Assembly: GCA_002365595.1 (NCBI GenBank)
Contig: DFAM01000001.1
Location: forward strand, 1-41,944
Origin: Acinetobacter sp. UBA3106
GTDB lineage: Bacteria; Pseudomonadota; Gammaproteobacteria; Pseudomonadales; Moraxellaceae
Length of the DNA stretch: 41,944 nucleotides
Direction: 5' to 3'
The notes under the pieces were generated by a model. That model worked only from the letters and a program-made list of their open reading frames with translations. It made no database searches and had not been told where the DNA came from. A program made the translations under genes and the position numbers. Shown here one piece after another: positions 24,657 through 33,455 of this stretch; position 1 is the stretch's first letter, and every line of letters begins with the position of its first letter.

Positions 24657-25307
24657 TTAACGATATTTGCCAAAAATTTTCCAGGTTCCATTATCCGCCA
24701 ATGGATCGCTATAACTATCATTGCGCTGTTTACGCGGTTTATCGCGGGCATCGACCAGTTCAAAATGTGGCTCTGTACTGAGTACCATTCCATTCACATA
24801 AAACCGTGTGCGTGTATATTCGCTTTGTCCATGCTGAAACACATAAGTGCGCAAGTCGATAAATTCACGATGTGCTACCAAGGCTGCGGTATCATCACTT
24901 TCCAACCAGGTACTCATGGCCTGAATCTGCTCGGGTGGATATTTCCCGCATTTTTCGAGCAGGCTGGCAATACCACGAAAAGTTTTCGACTCTTTGGCGC
25001 GGGTTTTGTTAATCCGGATGCGATCCACATGAAAATAAAACAGCGGCAAATTCAAATGGCTGGGTAAATGCACTGCATCAATGGTTTCATCCTCCATAAA
25101 AGGCTGAAACAGGTCTTGTGCCCTTTCAATTAAACCGGTCCATTGCCGGTAAAATTCATCGACTTCTTTTTTAGACCCATAATAAATGGGCAAGCCTTCT
25201 ACATTGGCCAGATTTGCTGGCGGCCAAATATTTTGACGTAATAAGGCGATATCACTTTTCAGACTTTGTACGGCAATGGCATCTTGCATTGGAGTATCCA
25301 TTTTCAT
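24657..25307 (-). CDS. Conserved-looking hypothetical protein
   Basis: A 216-residue soluble protein I cannot assign. It has no signal peptide or membrane segment. Features include a proline/aromatic stretch (NIWPPANLANVEGLPIYYGS), HLPSHLNLPLFYFHVDRIRINKTRAKESKTFRG in the middle, and a basic tail with KPRKQRNDSYSDPLADNGTWKIFGKYR. Base composition and codon use look like the neighbours, so it is probably an old gene of the lineage. It is convergent with the CYTH-CHAD gene and divergent from the DUF3144 gene. An ATG two codons later is an alternative start. Confidence 0.65.
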   Translation of the reverse strand: MKMDTPMQDAIAVQSLKSDIALLRQNIWPPANLANVEGLPIYYGSKKEVDEFYRQWTGLIERAQDLFQPFMEDETIDAVHLPSHLNLPLFYFHVDRIRINKTRAKESKTFRGIASLLEKCGKYPPEQIQAMSTWLESDDTAALVAHREFIDLRTYVFQHGQSEYTRTRFYVNGMVLSTEPHFELVDARDKPRKQRNDSYSDPLADNGTWKIFGKYR

Positions 25308-25398
25308 GCTTAGGCTATTTTTAGATTAAGCCAAAGGTTTAGTTTCTGCAAGGCTTTGCCTATAATATGCCATTAGATCGTATTTGCAGGAAAAGTTC

Positions 25399-25794
25399 AT
25401 GGTTCAAAAGATTGAAGCAACAGATGTAACCGAAGAAGAAGCGTTAAATGCTGCTTTTTTTGAACGTGCTGATGAATTTATTAAACAGGCCAATGAATTT
25501 TGTCGTGTTGAAAAAGGTTCCCAAGTAAAACCTGCTGAAATGCGCGGACAAGTCAGTGCTGCCATGTTGTTCGCCACTGCCCGTTTTAATACCTGGGTTG
25601 CGGCCAACAATTTTAAAGATGGCAATGAAATGCGTGACGCCAAAGATCAGGTGATGTCTTACATCATGCAGCAGTTCCAGATGATGCTGGAAGACAACTA
25701 TGACGAATACTGCGAACAGTTTGAAAACTATCTTCGCTTCCGTCATAACGAAGAATTTCATGCCAACAAGCATGACCATGATCATCAGCACTGA
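25399..25794 (+). CDS. DUF3144 family protein
   Basis: A 131-residue acidic protein of the DUF3144 family, whose function is unknown. The core runs from FFERADEFIKQANEFC through VSAAMLFATARFNTWVAA to VMSYIMQQFQMMLEDNYDEYCEQFENYLRFR and looks all-helical. The tail HANKHDHDHQH is histidine-rich and could bind divalent metal, though that is only composition. The ATG at 25399 is fixed by AGGAAA six bases upstream; the frame is open 15 bases further back from a TTG. It is cytoplasmic, with no signal peptide. Confidence 0.8.
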   Translation: MVQKIEATDVTEEEALNAAFFERADEFIKQANEFCRVEKGSQVKPAEMRGQVSAAMLFATARFNTWVAANNFKDGNEMRDAKDQVMSYIMQQFQMMLEDNYDEYCEQFENYLRFRHNEEFHANKHDHDHQH

Positions 25795-26212
25795 TCAGAA
25801 GTTAAAAAGCCCATTAGGGCCTCTGTTGTCCCCTAGTGGAATTCCAGGTGTTTGATTTGTGGGTGTGGCAAGGATGCCACACATTCCCCATCACGACAGG
25901 ATGTCGTGTATAGGGAATAAAGACTTTTGCCTACTTTTGGTCTGTCAAAAGTAGGATTCAGCCTACACAAAGTGACTTAAACTTTTAAAGAAAAGATAAG
26001 ACTGTGAAAAAAACAAAATACAAATAAATATCAATAACTTAAATTCAAAATATCATCATGTCGCTTTGGTGCTGAAATAAAACTCAAATTATGGGACAGC
26101 AATGCCATCAGGGCTTTTTTTATGTCCTGAATTTTTGGATAAAAGGTCATTTAAAGCCAAGGCACTTTACAGTATGGTTAAATAACAGAGATTTGCTGAA
26201 CTAAGGACACAC
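25795..26212. other. 418-base gap with hairpins
   Basis: Directly after the DUF3144 stop a small GCCC-ATTA-GGGC hairpin lies near 25809-25820. The three-hairpin element follows at 25863-25955, then AT-rich DNA with no gene. The amidohydrolase start has AAGGA six bases before its ATG. Confidence 0.6.
25863..25955 (+). repeat. Three consecutive perfect hairpins, two with GGA loops
   Basis: Hairpin 1: GTGTGGCA (25863-25870), loop AGGA, TGCCACAC. Hairpin 2: CACGACA (25892-25898), loop GGA, TGTCGTG, nested inside an ATTCCC/GGGAAT pair (25883-25888, 25913-25918). Hairpin 3: CCTACTTTTG (25930-25939), six-base loop, complement to 25955. This could be a member of a dispersed palindromic repeat family in the genus or a structured RNA. 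The AGGATG shared by the first two loops resembles CsrA/RsmA binding sites. Confidence 0.6.
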
Positions 26213-27277
26213 ATGCAACAGCTGGATTTTGCAATTATTGACTCGCATATTCACCAATGGGATCCTTATAACACGCCCCATGCAGCGGCTTTGGCGGTTA
26301 AATTATTGGGTAAACATCCTTATTTGCTAGATAAATTTGTGCGTTTGGTGAACTCCGATGACCTGATCGAAACCATTGGCTTGACCAATCATGTGACGGC
26401 GCCTTATTTGCCGGAAAATTATCTCGAAGATATTGGCCATTATCAGGTAGAACAAGTGGTGCATGTCGAAGCCAGCTGGCATAAAAATAAAGGTAAAGGC
26501 GTGATTGGGGAAACCCGTTTTATTGAATCCCTACCTTTTAACGAAGAAACGGTCAAACTCGGTGGCATTGTGGCAACAGCAGATCCGAGGGACAGTAATT
26601 TCAAGAAGATTTTGCAATTGCATAAGAAAGCTTCACCGCGCTTTAAAGGTATTCGCAAAATGGCGGCATTGCATGAGGATAAAGAAATCCATGCCTGGAC
26701 AGATGAACCACATTTATACCGCAATAAAAAGTTTTTAAAAGGTTTTGAAGCCATCGCACAAAACAATTTAACATTTGATGCCTGGGTTTATTCGACTCAA
26801 CTCAGCGATGTAATTGCCCTAGCCAAACAGTTCCCGGAAACTTCAATTGTGCTTGATCATTTCGGCACACCTGCCGGATTATTTGGAAAAGTCGGCTCAA
26901 TTACCGGACTGACCAAAACCGCACGTGAAAATATTCTGGTCCGCTGGCAAGACGATATGGCTGAACTTGCCCTGTGTCCAAATGTCTATACCAAAATGTC
27001 AGGTTTACTGATGCCGGTATTAGGCCATCAATTTCATAAGCAAGGTCGTCTAGCCAGCAAGCAGGAAATCTATGATCTGGTGCTACCCCTGATCAGTCAT
27101 GTGCTACAGAATTTTGGCAGTTACCGGGTCATGTTTGCTTCCAATTTCCCTATGGATCGGGTCAGTAGTTCACTACTCAACATCATTGATGCCTTGAGTG
27201 ATGCAGTAGTGGCGTGTGATCCTAATGCCTTGGAACGAGTGTTTCACCATAATGCGAAGCAGTTTTATCGGCTTTAA
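26213..27277 (+). CDS. Amidohydrolase family protein (COG3618, lactonase-like)
   Basis: A 354-residue TIM-barrel metal-dependent hydrolase. The N-terminal IIDSHIHQWDP holds the HxH metal ligands (His12, His14). VEASWH, SIVLDHFGTP (a further His and Asp) and VMFASNFPMDR near the C-terminus complete the family pattern. COG3618 includes 2-pyrone-4,6-dicarboxylate lactonase and L-fuconolactonase. This protein is longer than those (about 290 residues), with insertions after DSHIHQWDP. The substrate is therefore open; a lactone from sugar or aromatic breakdown is the usual role. It stands alone, with no transporter or pathway genes next to it. Confidence 0.82.
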   Translation: MQQLDFAIIDSHIHQWDPYNTPHAAALAVKLLGKHPYLLDKFVRLVNSDDLIETIGLTNHVTAPYLPENYLEDIGHYQVEQVVHVEASWHKNKGKGVIGETRFIESLPFNEETVKLGGIVATADPRDSNFKKILQLHKKASPRFKGIRKMAALHEDKEIHAWTDEPHLYRNKKFLKGFEAIAQNNLTFDAWVYSTQLSDVIALAKQFPETSIVLDHFGTPAGLFGKVGSITGLTKTARENILVRWQDDMAELALCPNVYTKMSGLLMPVLGHQFHKQGRLASKQEIYDLVLPLISHVLQNFGSYRVMFASNFPMDRVSSSLLNIIDALSDAVVACDPNALERVFHHNAKQFYRL

Positions 27278-27290
27278 TCACCTCTCCTAA

Positions 27291-27311
27291 CCCTCTCCTA
27301 GAAGGAGAGGG
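27291..27311 (+). repeat. Short GC-rich hairpin after the amidohydrolase gene
   Basis: CCCTCTCCT (27291-27299), loop AGA, and its complement at 27303-27311 form a perfect 9-bp stem. A partial direct copy, CCTCTCCTAA, precedes it at 27281-27290. Such CCCTCTCC palindromes are widespread intergenic repeats in many proteobacteria. It may also end transcription from either side. Confidence 0.6.
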
Positions 27312-27334
27312 AAAATGGGAAGAAGGATTAAGAA

Positions 27335-30106
27335 TCATGACTTGGTTTGTGGTTTTCCATACTGGTCTGCCATGACTTCCACCAGCTGACCCAGTTTGAC
27401 ATATTTCTTGATCACGGCATCTACATCTGCCTTGGTCAATTTAGCCAAAGCCAGGTCACGTTTTTCACGGAACAGCAAGTCGCGCTGATGTTCCAGTTGC
27501 GGCATGAGCATTGCGTGGATATTGCGTTCATCTTCCAAAGCAGTCACCCGTTTTTTCAGAATATTGGCTTTGGCCGCCTCCAGCTCCTGTTCAGTTACTC
27601 CTTTAGTGAGTAAATCATTCAGCACTTTATGTACCCCTTGTGAAACTTGTGCTGACTTCGCTGCCGTGTAGTTAGCCTCAATAGTCAATGCACCTGAATC
27701 CATCCATTCATCCAGATCAAGATCACTGCCAAAACCATAGACCAGCGCATTTTTCTCACGCAGTTCTTGGGCTAAACGTGAAGAGAGTTGCGAATCACCC
27801 AAGATATAACTAAACACCATTAATGCTGGCGCATCGGCATGATTAGAACCCACCGGTAAAGTCAAAATGGCCTGATAATTACCAAATTCACGTTGTTCTG
27901 ATAAAGCATGGATTTTTTGCGCCTGATAAGCCTGATAATCAGAACTTAGACGTTGATAAGGCAGTTGGGCTTTCCATCCTGAAAATTCATTTTGCAGCAA
28001 TTTAAGCATGGGCTGAGCTTGATAATCACCGGTGATGGTAATCTGTGCATGATTACTCACAAAAAAGTCCTGATAGAGCTGTTTCACCTGCTCCACGGTT
28101 GTCTGTTTAATCTGCTGCTTGGCAAGATCCGGCTCAAAATGGTAACGCAAATCCCCCGGTTGATAGGTTTCAAGCAAGCGGGTCATGGTCAGCGCCGCAA
28201 CCGTTTCAGGTTCGGTATATGGACGGTCCAGGCTCGACAGACTTTGCGATTTAATCAGGTCAAATTGAGATTGTTCAAATTTTGGTGTTTTCAAAACGTC
28301 GAGCATGAATTTGAAATAATCATCAAATTTGTCTTTTTTCGCCACAATCTGAATGGTAATACTATTTGCAGATGCAGTCGCCGTTGCCCCACCACCCGCT
28401 TCAATCGATTTGTCTGCAATATCCTGCAAGCTGTGTTGATCTGAGCCACGCAACAATAGATAAGCCATCAAATCCAGCACTTCACCCTTATTGAACAAAG
28501 ATTTGTCCGTACCAAAGTCTACAGAAATGGTGGCATAGGTTTTATCATCACGGGTAGATGTCGGATATAAAGCATAGGCAATACCATTCTTCAGCTTGCC
28601 ACGCTGAATTTTCTTTTCAGTATCCAGCAAATACTGTTTCGAGGTTTTGACATATTCCGCTACTTCCTGCTTATAGACACTGCTTTCTTTGAGCGGTTCT
28701 TCCTGGGCAGCAGTCTGATCCAGGGTTTTAGGCTGTTCAGCCGCTTGTTGTTGCTGCAAGGCTTTTTTCTGATCTTCCGGAGTCGGCTGGATGTCCCCGG
28801 AAATGCGATGTTCTGGCACTAAAAACTGGGTCAGGGTCTGATTGACATCGCCAAGCTTCAGCTGCTTCACATTATTCAGATCGTTAAAGTACTGTGACCA
28901 ATTACCCTGATAAGCCACATAATAATCACTCAATCGACCACCTAATGCAGTAGCACTACTCAGAATACTGTCTGCCTGATTCTGCATCAGATTTTTCACT
29001 CTGTTCAGTTCGGTCTCATCAAAGGGCTTATTTTTTTCAACACCCGTAACCAATTCGGACTGAACTTTTTTTGCATCGTGATTTGGAGCATAAATTGCAC
29101 CCATAAACACCAGATTGAAATCTTGATCCAGCCAGGTGCTGGATTGAACACCGGTACTTAAACCGGTTTCCACCACGCTCTGATATAAATGTCCACTTGG
29201 CTGCATGGTATATAAATAAGGTGCCAGCGCTAAAGCAGATTTGATCTTTTCATTTTTGCCATTCAGGTAAATATTGAATTTGGCCAGATCACTGCCTTTT
29301 TTTACCACATAGTTGCGGTTTTTAATCTTTGTAGAATCCAGTGCCGGAACCTTGTTTTGTACAGGAATCTGACGCGCAGCAATTGGGCTGAAGTTTTTAT
29401 CAATCTGTTTTAACACTTCCGCTTTATCAAATTTACCTGTAATCACCATCACCGCATTATTTGGTGCATACCAGCTGCGGTAAAATTTATTTAGCTCATC
29501 CATTTTAATGGACTGTAATTCTTTTAAATCGCCAATCGGTAAACGTCCCAGATACTGGTTGCCATAAGCCGATTTCCACATCTGGTCCATCATCACTGCA
29601 AAGGGCTGATCCATACGCACTTCACGTTCACGCTTTACAATGGCAATTTCCGAAGGGACAAACTTTTCTTGCAGCACCAGTTTATCCATACGTTCTGCTT
29701 CAAGATGAATCACTTCATTAATGGCATTCTGTTCGGGACGGATCACATTGGTATATTTGGTGGAATAATAGTCGGTACTGGCATTGGTCATTAAGGTGTA
29801 TTGATCTAGTCGGCGCTGAAATTCTTCACCTTTGATATTCTGTGTACCCTTAAATGCCAGATGTTCGAGCAAATGCGCCAAACCGCTTTTATCTTGCGGA
29901 TCATTGAGTGAACCGGTCAGATAGACCGTATTCATAAAGACTTTATTTTCTTTGTTATTTTGCGCCAGCACCACGCGAAAACCATTGTCTAACTTATATT
30001 CTTCAATCTTCTGCTCAGATTTAACTAAAATTGGTTGTGCCCAGGCAGTTGCACTAAAACCAACAAATAATAATGAGATAGTAAGTTGTTTGAACCGCAT
30101 GAGCAT
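27335..30106 (-). CDS. M16 family zinc metallopeptidase (pitrilysin-like), secreted
   Basis: A 923-residue exported protease. A signal peptide occupies about residues 1-24 (MLMRFKQLTISLLFVGFSATAWAQ). The first M16 unit has the inverted zinc motif HLLEH (78-82) and a downstream glutamate near 160 in IVKREREVRM. The second unit (after about residue 500) has the M16 fold (LKNGIAYALYPTSTRDDKTYATISVDFGTD) but no HxxEH, so it is the non-catalytic half of the clam shell. PqqL/YhjJ-type periplasmic proteases share this layout. A Gln/Pro-rich linker (QQQQAAEQPKTLDQTAAQEEP) separates the halves. The substrate is unknown; periplasmic peptide degradation is the likely role. ATG at 30106 with GGA upstream. 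Confidence 0.9.
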   Translation of the reverse strand: MLMRFKQLTISLLFVGFSATAWAQPILVKSEQKIEEYKLDNGFRVVLAQNNKENKVFMNTVYLTGSLNDPQDKSGLAHLLEHLAFKGTQNIKGEEFQRRLDQYTLMTNASTDYYSTKYTNVIRPEQNAINEVIHLEAERMDKLVLQEKFVPSEIAIVKREREVRMDQPFAVMMDQMWKSAYGNQYLGRLPIGDLKELQSIKMDELNKFYRSWYAPNNAVMVITGKFDKAEVLKQIDKNFSPIAARQIPVQNKVPALDSTKIKNRNYVVKKGSDLAKFNIYLNGKNEKIKSALALAPYLYTMQPSGHLYQSVVETGLSTGVQSSTWLDQDFNLVFMGAIYAPNHDAKKVQSELVTGVEKNKPFDETELNRVKNLMQNQADSILSSATALGGRLSDYYVAYQGNWSQYFNDLNNVKQLKLGDVNQTLTQFLVPEHRISGDIQPTPEDQKKALQQQQAAEQPKTLDQTAAQEEPLKESSVYKQEVAEYVKTSKQYLLDTEKKIQRGKLKNGIAYALYPTSTRDDKTYATISVDFGTDKSLFNKGEVLDLMAYLLLRGSDQHSLQDIADKSIEAGGGATATASANSITIQIVAKKDKFDDYFKFMLDVLKTPKFEQSQFDLIKSQSLSSLDRPYTEPETVAALTMTRLLETYQPGDLRYHFEPDLAKQQIKQTTVEQVKQLYQDFFVSNHAQITITGDYQAQPMLKLLQNEFSGWKAQLPYQRLSSDYQAYQAQKIHALSEQREFGNYQAILTLPVGSNHADAPALMVFSYILGDSQLSSRLAQELREKNALVYGFGSDLDLDEWMDSGALTIEANYTAAKSAQVSQGVHKVLNDLLTKGVTEQELEAAKANILKKRVTALEDERNIHAMLMPQLEHQRDLLFREKRDLALAKLTKADVDAVIKKYVKLGQLVEVMADQYGKPQTKS

Positions 30107-30240
30107 AATTATTCCAATTTATTCAGTTAGATGAATTTTTCAGCATCACATCTTAGAAAATGGCGATGATGTTGAGTAGTCACTTTTTGCAAGAATTGCT
30201 GCTTATTTCAACAGCTTTGTCGTTCATTTATATCTATATG

Positions 30241-31065
30241 TTAAAGATAGAGCTCTGCCTGCATATATAGCTTTGCATAACCGGAAATTTCAATTCTTTC
30301 GTTTTCAAGCAGTTCACAATATAACTTTCCTCCACGTGCAGATGCCTGATAAGCCAAGATGTCTTTTTTGCCCAATTTCTCTGCCCAAAGCGGCGCAATT
30401 GCGGTATGAATGGAACCGGTGACCGGATCTTCATCAATACCATTGGCTGGAGCAAAATAACGCGACACACAATCATAGGGTGCAGCAGCTGGAGCCGTGA
30501 TCGTCAAATCTAGATACGAAAAACCGCCTTCTGCTTCCGACTGCCTCTGTGACCACTGTTTTAATAATGCCAAATCCGGCATTTCATCTATCACATCCTG
30601 CGAATTGCTATATTCCACAATATAAGCCTGACGGTTTAAATACACATTGTTAAATGGTTTGCTTAAAATTTGCTTTAAAATTTCAGGATAATGTTCAATT
30701 TTTTTCGCACGCTGAATTGGAAAATTCATTTTTACTTTGCCATTAGCCTCCTGGCTTACCACGAAAATACCGAAATCTTTAACATGAAACCGGATAGTGC
30801 GCGCCAAAGTATAATCTTTAAACAGCACAAAACTGCTGGCTAAAGTTGCATGCCCGCAAAAGTTCACTTCAGTGGTCGGGGTAAACCAGCGGATTTCATA
30901 ATTCTCTGCATCTATAACTTTCACAAATGCGGTTTCAGCCAGATTATTTTCCAGTGCAATCTTCTGCATCAGCGCATCATCCAGCCATTGTTCGGTCACA
31001 ATCACGGCCGCAGGATTACCCATAAACAGCTCTGTCGTGAAGGCATCCAGCTGATACATTTTCAT
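30241..31065 (-). CDS. PhzF family isomerase-like protein
   Basis: A 274-residue protein of the PhzF/diaminopimelate-epimerase fold. The N-terminus is MYQLDAFTTELFMGNPAAVIV. NLAETAFV holds the putative catalytic Glu44, GHATLASSFVLF is at 71-82, and NGIDEDPVTGSIHTAIAPLWAEKLGK is the second-domain signature. The length fits the family. PhzF itself isomerises dihydro-hydroxyanthranilate in phenazine synthesis, but no phenazine genes are present; most family members are uncharacterised cytoplasmic isomerases, so the phenazine label should not be taken literally. It is divergent from gloB across a 249-base gap in which I see no clear regulatory site. Confidence 0.9.
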   Translation of the reverse strand: MKMYQLDAFTTELFMGNPAAVIVTEQWLDDALMQKIALENNLAETAFVKVIDAENYEIRWFTPTTEVNFCGHATLASSFVLFKDYTLARTIRFHVKDFGIFVVSQEANGKVKMNFPIQRAKKIEHYPEILKQILSKPFNNVYLNRQAYIVEYSNSQDVIDEMPDLALLKQWSQRQSEAEGGFSYLDLTITAPAAAPYDCVSRYFAPANGIDEDPVTGSIHTAIAPLWAEKLGKKDILAYQASARGGKLYCELLENERIEISGYAKLYMQAELYL

Positions 31066-31314
31066 ATTTATTCCCCAATTTTATGACTAATCTTTGCCAA
31101 TGCCTGAATTTCAAAGCAGCATCTTTATAATAGAAATATTTAGTTCATCTCATGTATCTATAAATAAAAGCTTATCGCTACGCGTGCTTTTAAATCTTTT
31201 GAAATATCATCTACTTTATGGATAGACATTGCAGCATTGTGTTGCGATCTGCCACTAGAAAAAACCTGATTTTAAGGCTAGTTTATTCATATCTCTTTTA
31301 TCGCTCTGTATCTT

Positions 31315-32046
31315 ATGAATTTTCAAATCCATATGATTGATGTCAAAAATCAATTACAAAACTATATCTGGTTATTAGAACATATCCCAACCAAGGAAGT
31401 AGTGGCAATTGATCCGACTGAAGCAGATCTGGTCGAAACCTTTTGTACTGAAAAAGGTTTAAAACTGAGTCAGATTTGGCTGACGCATTGGCATAAAGAC
31501 CATACTGGCGGTGTACCTGAGCTTTTACAAAATCGTCATATCCCCGTTTATGGCCCACGGGAAGAATTGAGCAAGGTTCCTTTTATCAGTCATCCTTTGC
31601 AACATGATGCACAGATCAGTTTTCACGGTTTAAATATTGAGATTATTGCTGTACCCGGCCATACCTTGGGACATATTGTTTATTTTATTGATGCACTAGA
31701 TGTGCTTTTCTGTGGCGACACACTGTTTGCCATGGGCTGCGGTCGTGTTTTTGAAGGTACCTATGAGCAAATGTACCATTCACTGAATCGCCTCGCGGCT
31801 TTACCGGCACGCACCAAAGTCTACTGTACCCATGAATACACGCTGGCCAATGCCAAGTTTGCTTTACATGTAGAACCGGATAACCTTGCGATTCAGCAGC
31901 GTTTTGAACAGGTGGAAGCACAGCGTATGCTGGGTCAATGTACCTTGCCCAGCAGCATTGAGCTGGAACTGGAAACCAATCCATTTTTAAGAGCCGATAG
32001 CGTCGAAGAATTCCAGCGCTTGCGGCAATTAAAAGATCAGTTTTAA
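31315..32046 (+). CDS. gloB: Hydroxyacylglutathione hydrolase (glyoxalase II)
   Basis: A 243-residue metallo-beta-lactamase-fold hydrolase that releases D-lactate and glutathione from S-lactoylglutathione, the second step of methylglyoxal detoxification. The metal motif THWHKDH (57-63) is followed by VPGHTLGHIVYF (third histidine), FCGDTLFAMGCGRVFEGT (bridging Asp) and CTHEYTLANAKFAL. These, with the C-terminal substrate helix region (ETNPFLRAD), are diagnostic of GloB. The length is slightly short of the usual 250-255. The ATG at 31315 has no clear ribosome-binding site, but the N-terminal IHMIDVKNQLQNYIWLL matches family starts. Confidence 0.93.
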   Translation: MNFQIHMIDVKNQLQNYIWLLEHIPTKEVVAIDPTEADLVETFCTEKGLKLSQIWLTHWHKDHTGGVPELLQNRHIPVYGPREELSKVPFISHPLQHDAQISFHGLNIEIIAVPGHTLGHIVYFIDALDVLFCGDTLFAMGCGRVFEGTYEQMYHSLNRLAALPARTKVYCTHEYTLANAKFALHVEPDNLAIQQRFEQVEAQRMLGQCTLPSSIELELETNPFLRADSVEEFQRLRQLKDQF

Positions 32047-32067
32047 TTTATGTATCATATGAAATAT

Positions 32068-32340
32068 TTATAGAAGCTGATGGTTCTGAGCATAAGCATC
32101 CAATTCTGCTTGGGTGACCACTTTGGTGGTATTCATTTCATCGACACGAACCAGCAGCAAACCACCCAAAGCAGGTTGATAACGGCGCGCGCTACCAAAA
32201 GGTGTATAGGACACTTTGGATTGCTCTGCGAAAATTAACCAGTCTTCATGACCCAGCATGACAGCAACAGGTTCTGCGCCTTGTTGCTGCATCTGTTGAA
32301 TTTGCTTGAGTACGTTCTGTTCTATGGTATCGGTAGTCAT
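32068..32340 (-). CDS. Small hypothetical protein
   Basis: A 90-residue soluble protein I cannot assign. The N-terminal helix is glutamine-rich (NVLKQIQQMQQQGAEPVAVML). The middle GHEDWLIFAEQSKVSYTPFGSARRYQPALGG looks folded, and the end is VVTQAELDAYAQNHQLL. There is no signal peptide or membrane segment. It is convergent with gloB, 21 bases from its stop. Coding character is good, with even codon use like the neighbours. Confidence 0.6.
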   Translation of the reverse strand: MTTDTIEQNVLKQIQQMQQQGAEPVAVMLGHEDWLIFAEQSKVSYTPFGSARRYQPALGGLLLVRVDEMNTTKVVTQAELDAYAQNHQLL

Positions 32341-32833
32341 GGCAATTTAGTCATCATCTTAATCAATATTCAACACCCGCCAGAATTTAAAAAATTCCTC
32401 GGTACAGTGCAATATATTTTATCGTTTTTTAAAATCAGAAGCACCGTTATTTTTGGGCGGCAATTGCGTTATTAATCATATGAGATTGATTTATTGCTTC
32501 AGCCGAATATTTCTTATTCATCGCAAAAAAAATCACTTATAGATAAAAAATTTAGACCACACGGGAAATTGTGTTTAAATATTTCCGTTTCAAAAGAATT
32601 GAATTATTTAGAATTAAATATTTTTAAATCAATTTGATATAAAAACATTTTATTCAATACTAGAGTAATTTTTATTCGCAGTTTAATTATTATTTATTCA
32701 TTTTTTGCATAAAAAAAATACAAAAAAATTATTTTATAAAAAACCTGCTCAAGCTACCCTTTAAAAAAATAGCTGCATCCCTATTAATTATATAACAGCA
32801 GTTCGTATCCAAATATACACAAGGAGTTCTCTC
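32341..32833. other. 493-base AT-rich gap, leader of the small protein gene
   Basis: The gap is strongly AT-rich with poly-A and poly-T runs. I see an imperfect hairpin near 32561-32588 (ACGGGAAAT with ATTTCCGT) but no convincing gene or conserved RNA. Its last 60 bases should hold the promoter of the 67-residue protein; a TATATA lies near 32790. Confidence 0.5.
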
Positions 32834-33037
32834 GTGAAAAAAGTTGTTAAGGCAAAAAATTTAATTGCATTTCGTATCTGGTTAGAAAAATTGGGCTATT
32901 CGGTAAAATCATTGACGGATAATCGTGGCTTTACCTTTAGCTTTAAAAAAGAATATGGTTTGGTCACTTGTGATTTAGCAGGTAATGCACTTGCCATGCA
33001 GCTTGGTGAAGAATTTGAAGATCATTTAAAAGCTTAA
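32834..33037 (+). CDS. Small basic hypothetical protein, GTG start
   Basis: A 67-residue protein starting at a GTG, with a perfect AAGGAG seven bases upstream (32821-32826), so translation is well supported. The sequence MKKVVKAKNLIAFRIWLEKLGYSV is basic and helical; TDNRGFTFSFKKEYGLVTCDLAGNAL looks like a small beta sheet; the end is acidic (GEEFEDHLKA). I do not recognise a family. A strong terminator follows at 33094-33115, giving a compact single-gene unit with a long AT-rich leader. A nucleic-acid-binding role is possible from charge alone and is only a guess. Confidence 0.7.
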   Translation: MKKVVKAKNLIAFRIWLEKLGYSVKSLTDNRGFTFSFKKEYGLVTCDLAGNALAMQLGEEFEDHLKA

Positions 33038-33093
33038 AAGACTTTTTTCACTTGTGGATCGAGATAAAAACAATAACGGATTCAAATTTTATT

Positions 33094-33115
33094 AAAAGCC
33101 CAGTTTTGGGCTTTT
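33094..33115 (+). terminator. Terminator of the 67-residue protein gene
   Basis: AAAAGCCCA (33094-33102) pairs with TGGGCTTTT (33107-33115) around a GTTT loop, followed by further T. It lies 57 bases past the stop. Confidence 0.85.
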
Positions 33116-33143
33116 TATTTATATTTACTTTTGTATAGGCAAT

Positions 33144-33172
33144 AAAAAAAGCAAGGTCATATACCTTGCTTT
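33144..33172 (-). terminator. Terminator of the tRNA array
   Basis: AAAGCAAGGT (33148-33157) pairs with ACCTTGCTTT (33163-33172) around CATAT. The reverse strand runs into seven T at 33144-33150, five bases past the last tRNA. Related hairpins sit inside the array. Confidence 0.88.
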
Positions 33173-33176
33173 AATA

Positions 33177-33261
33177 TGGTGGGGACGGAGAGACTCGAAC
33201 TCTCACACCTTGCGGCGCTGGAACCTAAATCCAGTGCGTCTACCAATTTCGCCACGTCCCC
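33177..33261 (-). tRNA. tRNA-Leu (UAG), last gene of the array
   Basis: An 85-base class II tRNA with encoded CCA (33177-33179 on the reverse strand). The acceptor GGGGACG pairs with CGTCCCC. The anticodon stem CTGGA/TCCAG holds the loop TTTAGGT, giving anticodon UAG for CUA codons. The long variable arm and A73 discriminator are those of leucine tRNA. The mature sequence looks identical to the copies at 33491 and 33722. Confidence 0.97.
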
Positions 33262-33333
33262 ATTCGAGTACCAACTTCGTGCTGGATTTTTTTACAACAA
33301 AAAAGAAAGGCTATTGACCTTACTCTAATCTGA

Positions 33334-33419
33334 TGGTGGGGATAGAGAGACTCGAACTCTCACGCCCAGAAGGCGCTGCGACCTGAACACAGTGCGTCTA
33401 CCAATTCCGCCATATCCCC
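33334..33419 (-). tRNA. tRNA-Leu (CAG)
   Basis: An 86-base leucine tRNA with encoded CCA. The acceptor is GGGGATA/TATCCCC. The anticodon loop TTCAGGT sits in a CTGTG/CGCAG stem with one G-T pair and gives anticodon CAG for CUG codons. D-arm and T-arm sequences match the UAG copies on both sides. This suggests either divergence from a tandem copy or an old paralogue. Confidence 0.97.
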
Positions 33420-33455
33420 ATCAGGGCACCAACTCAATGCTGGATTTCGTACAAC

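Noticed and set aside
27992..28444. A 150-codon forward frame antisense to the M16 peptidase
   Set aside because: Arg/Phe/Leu-rich translation without a domain; it mirrors the codon bias of the real gene.
30241..31065. Phenazine biosynthesis
   Set aside because: A single PhzF-fold gene without phz partners; the family is broad and mostly unrelated to phenazines.
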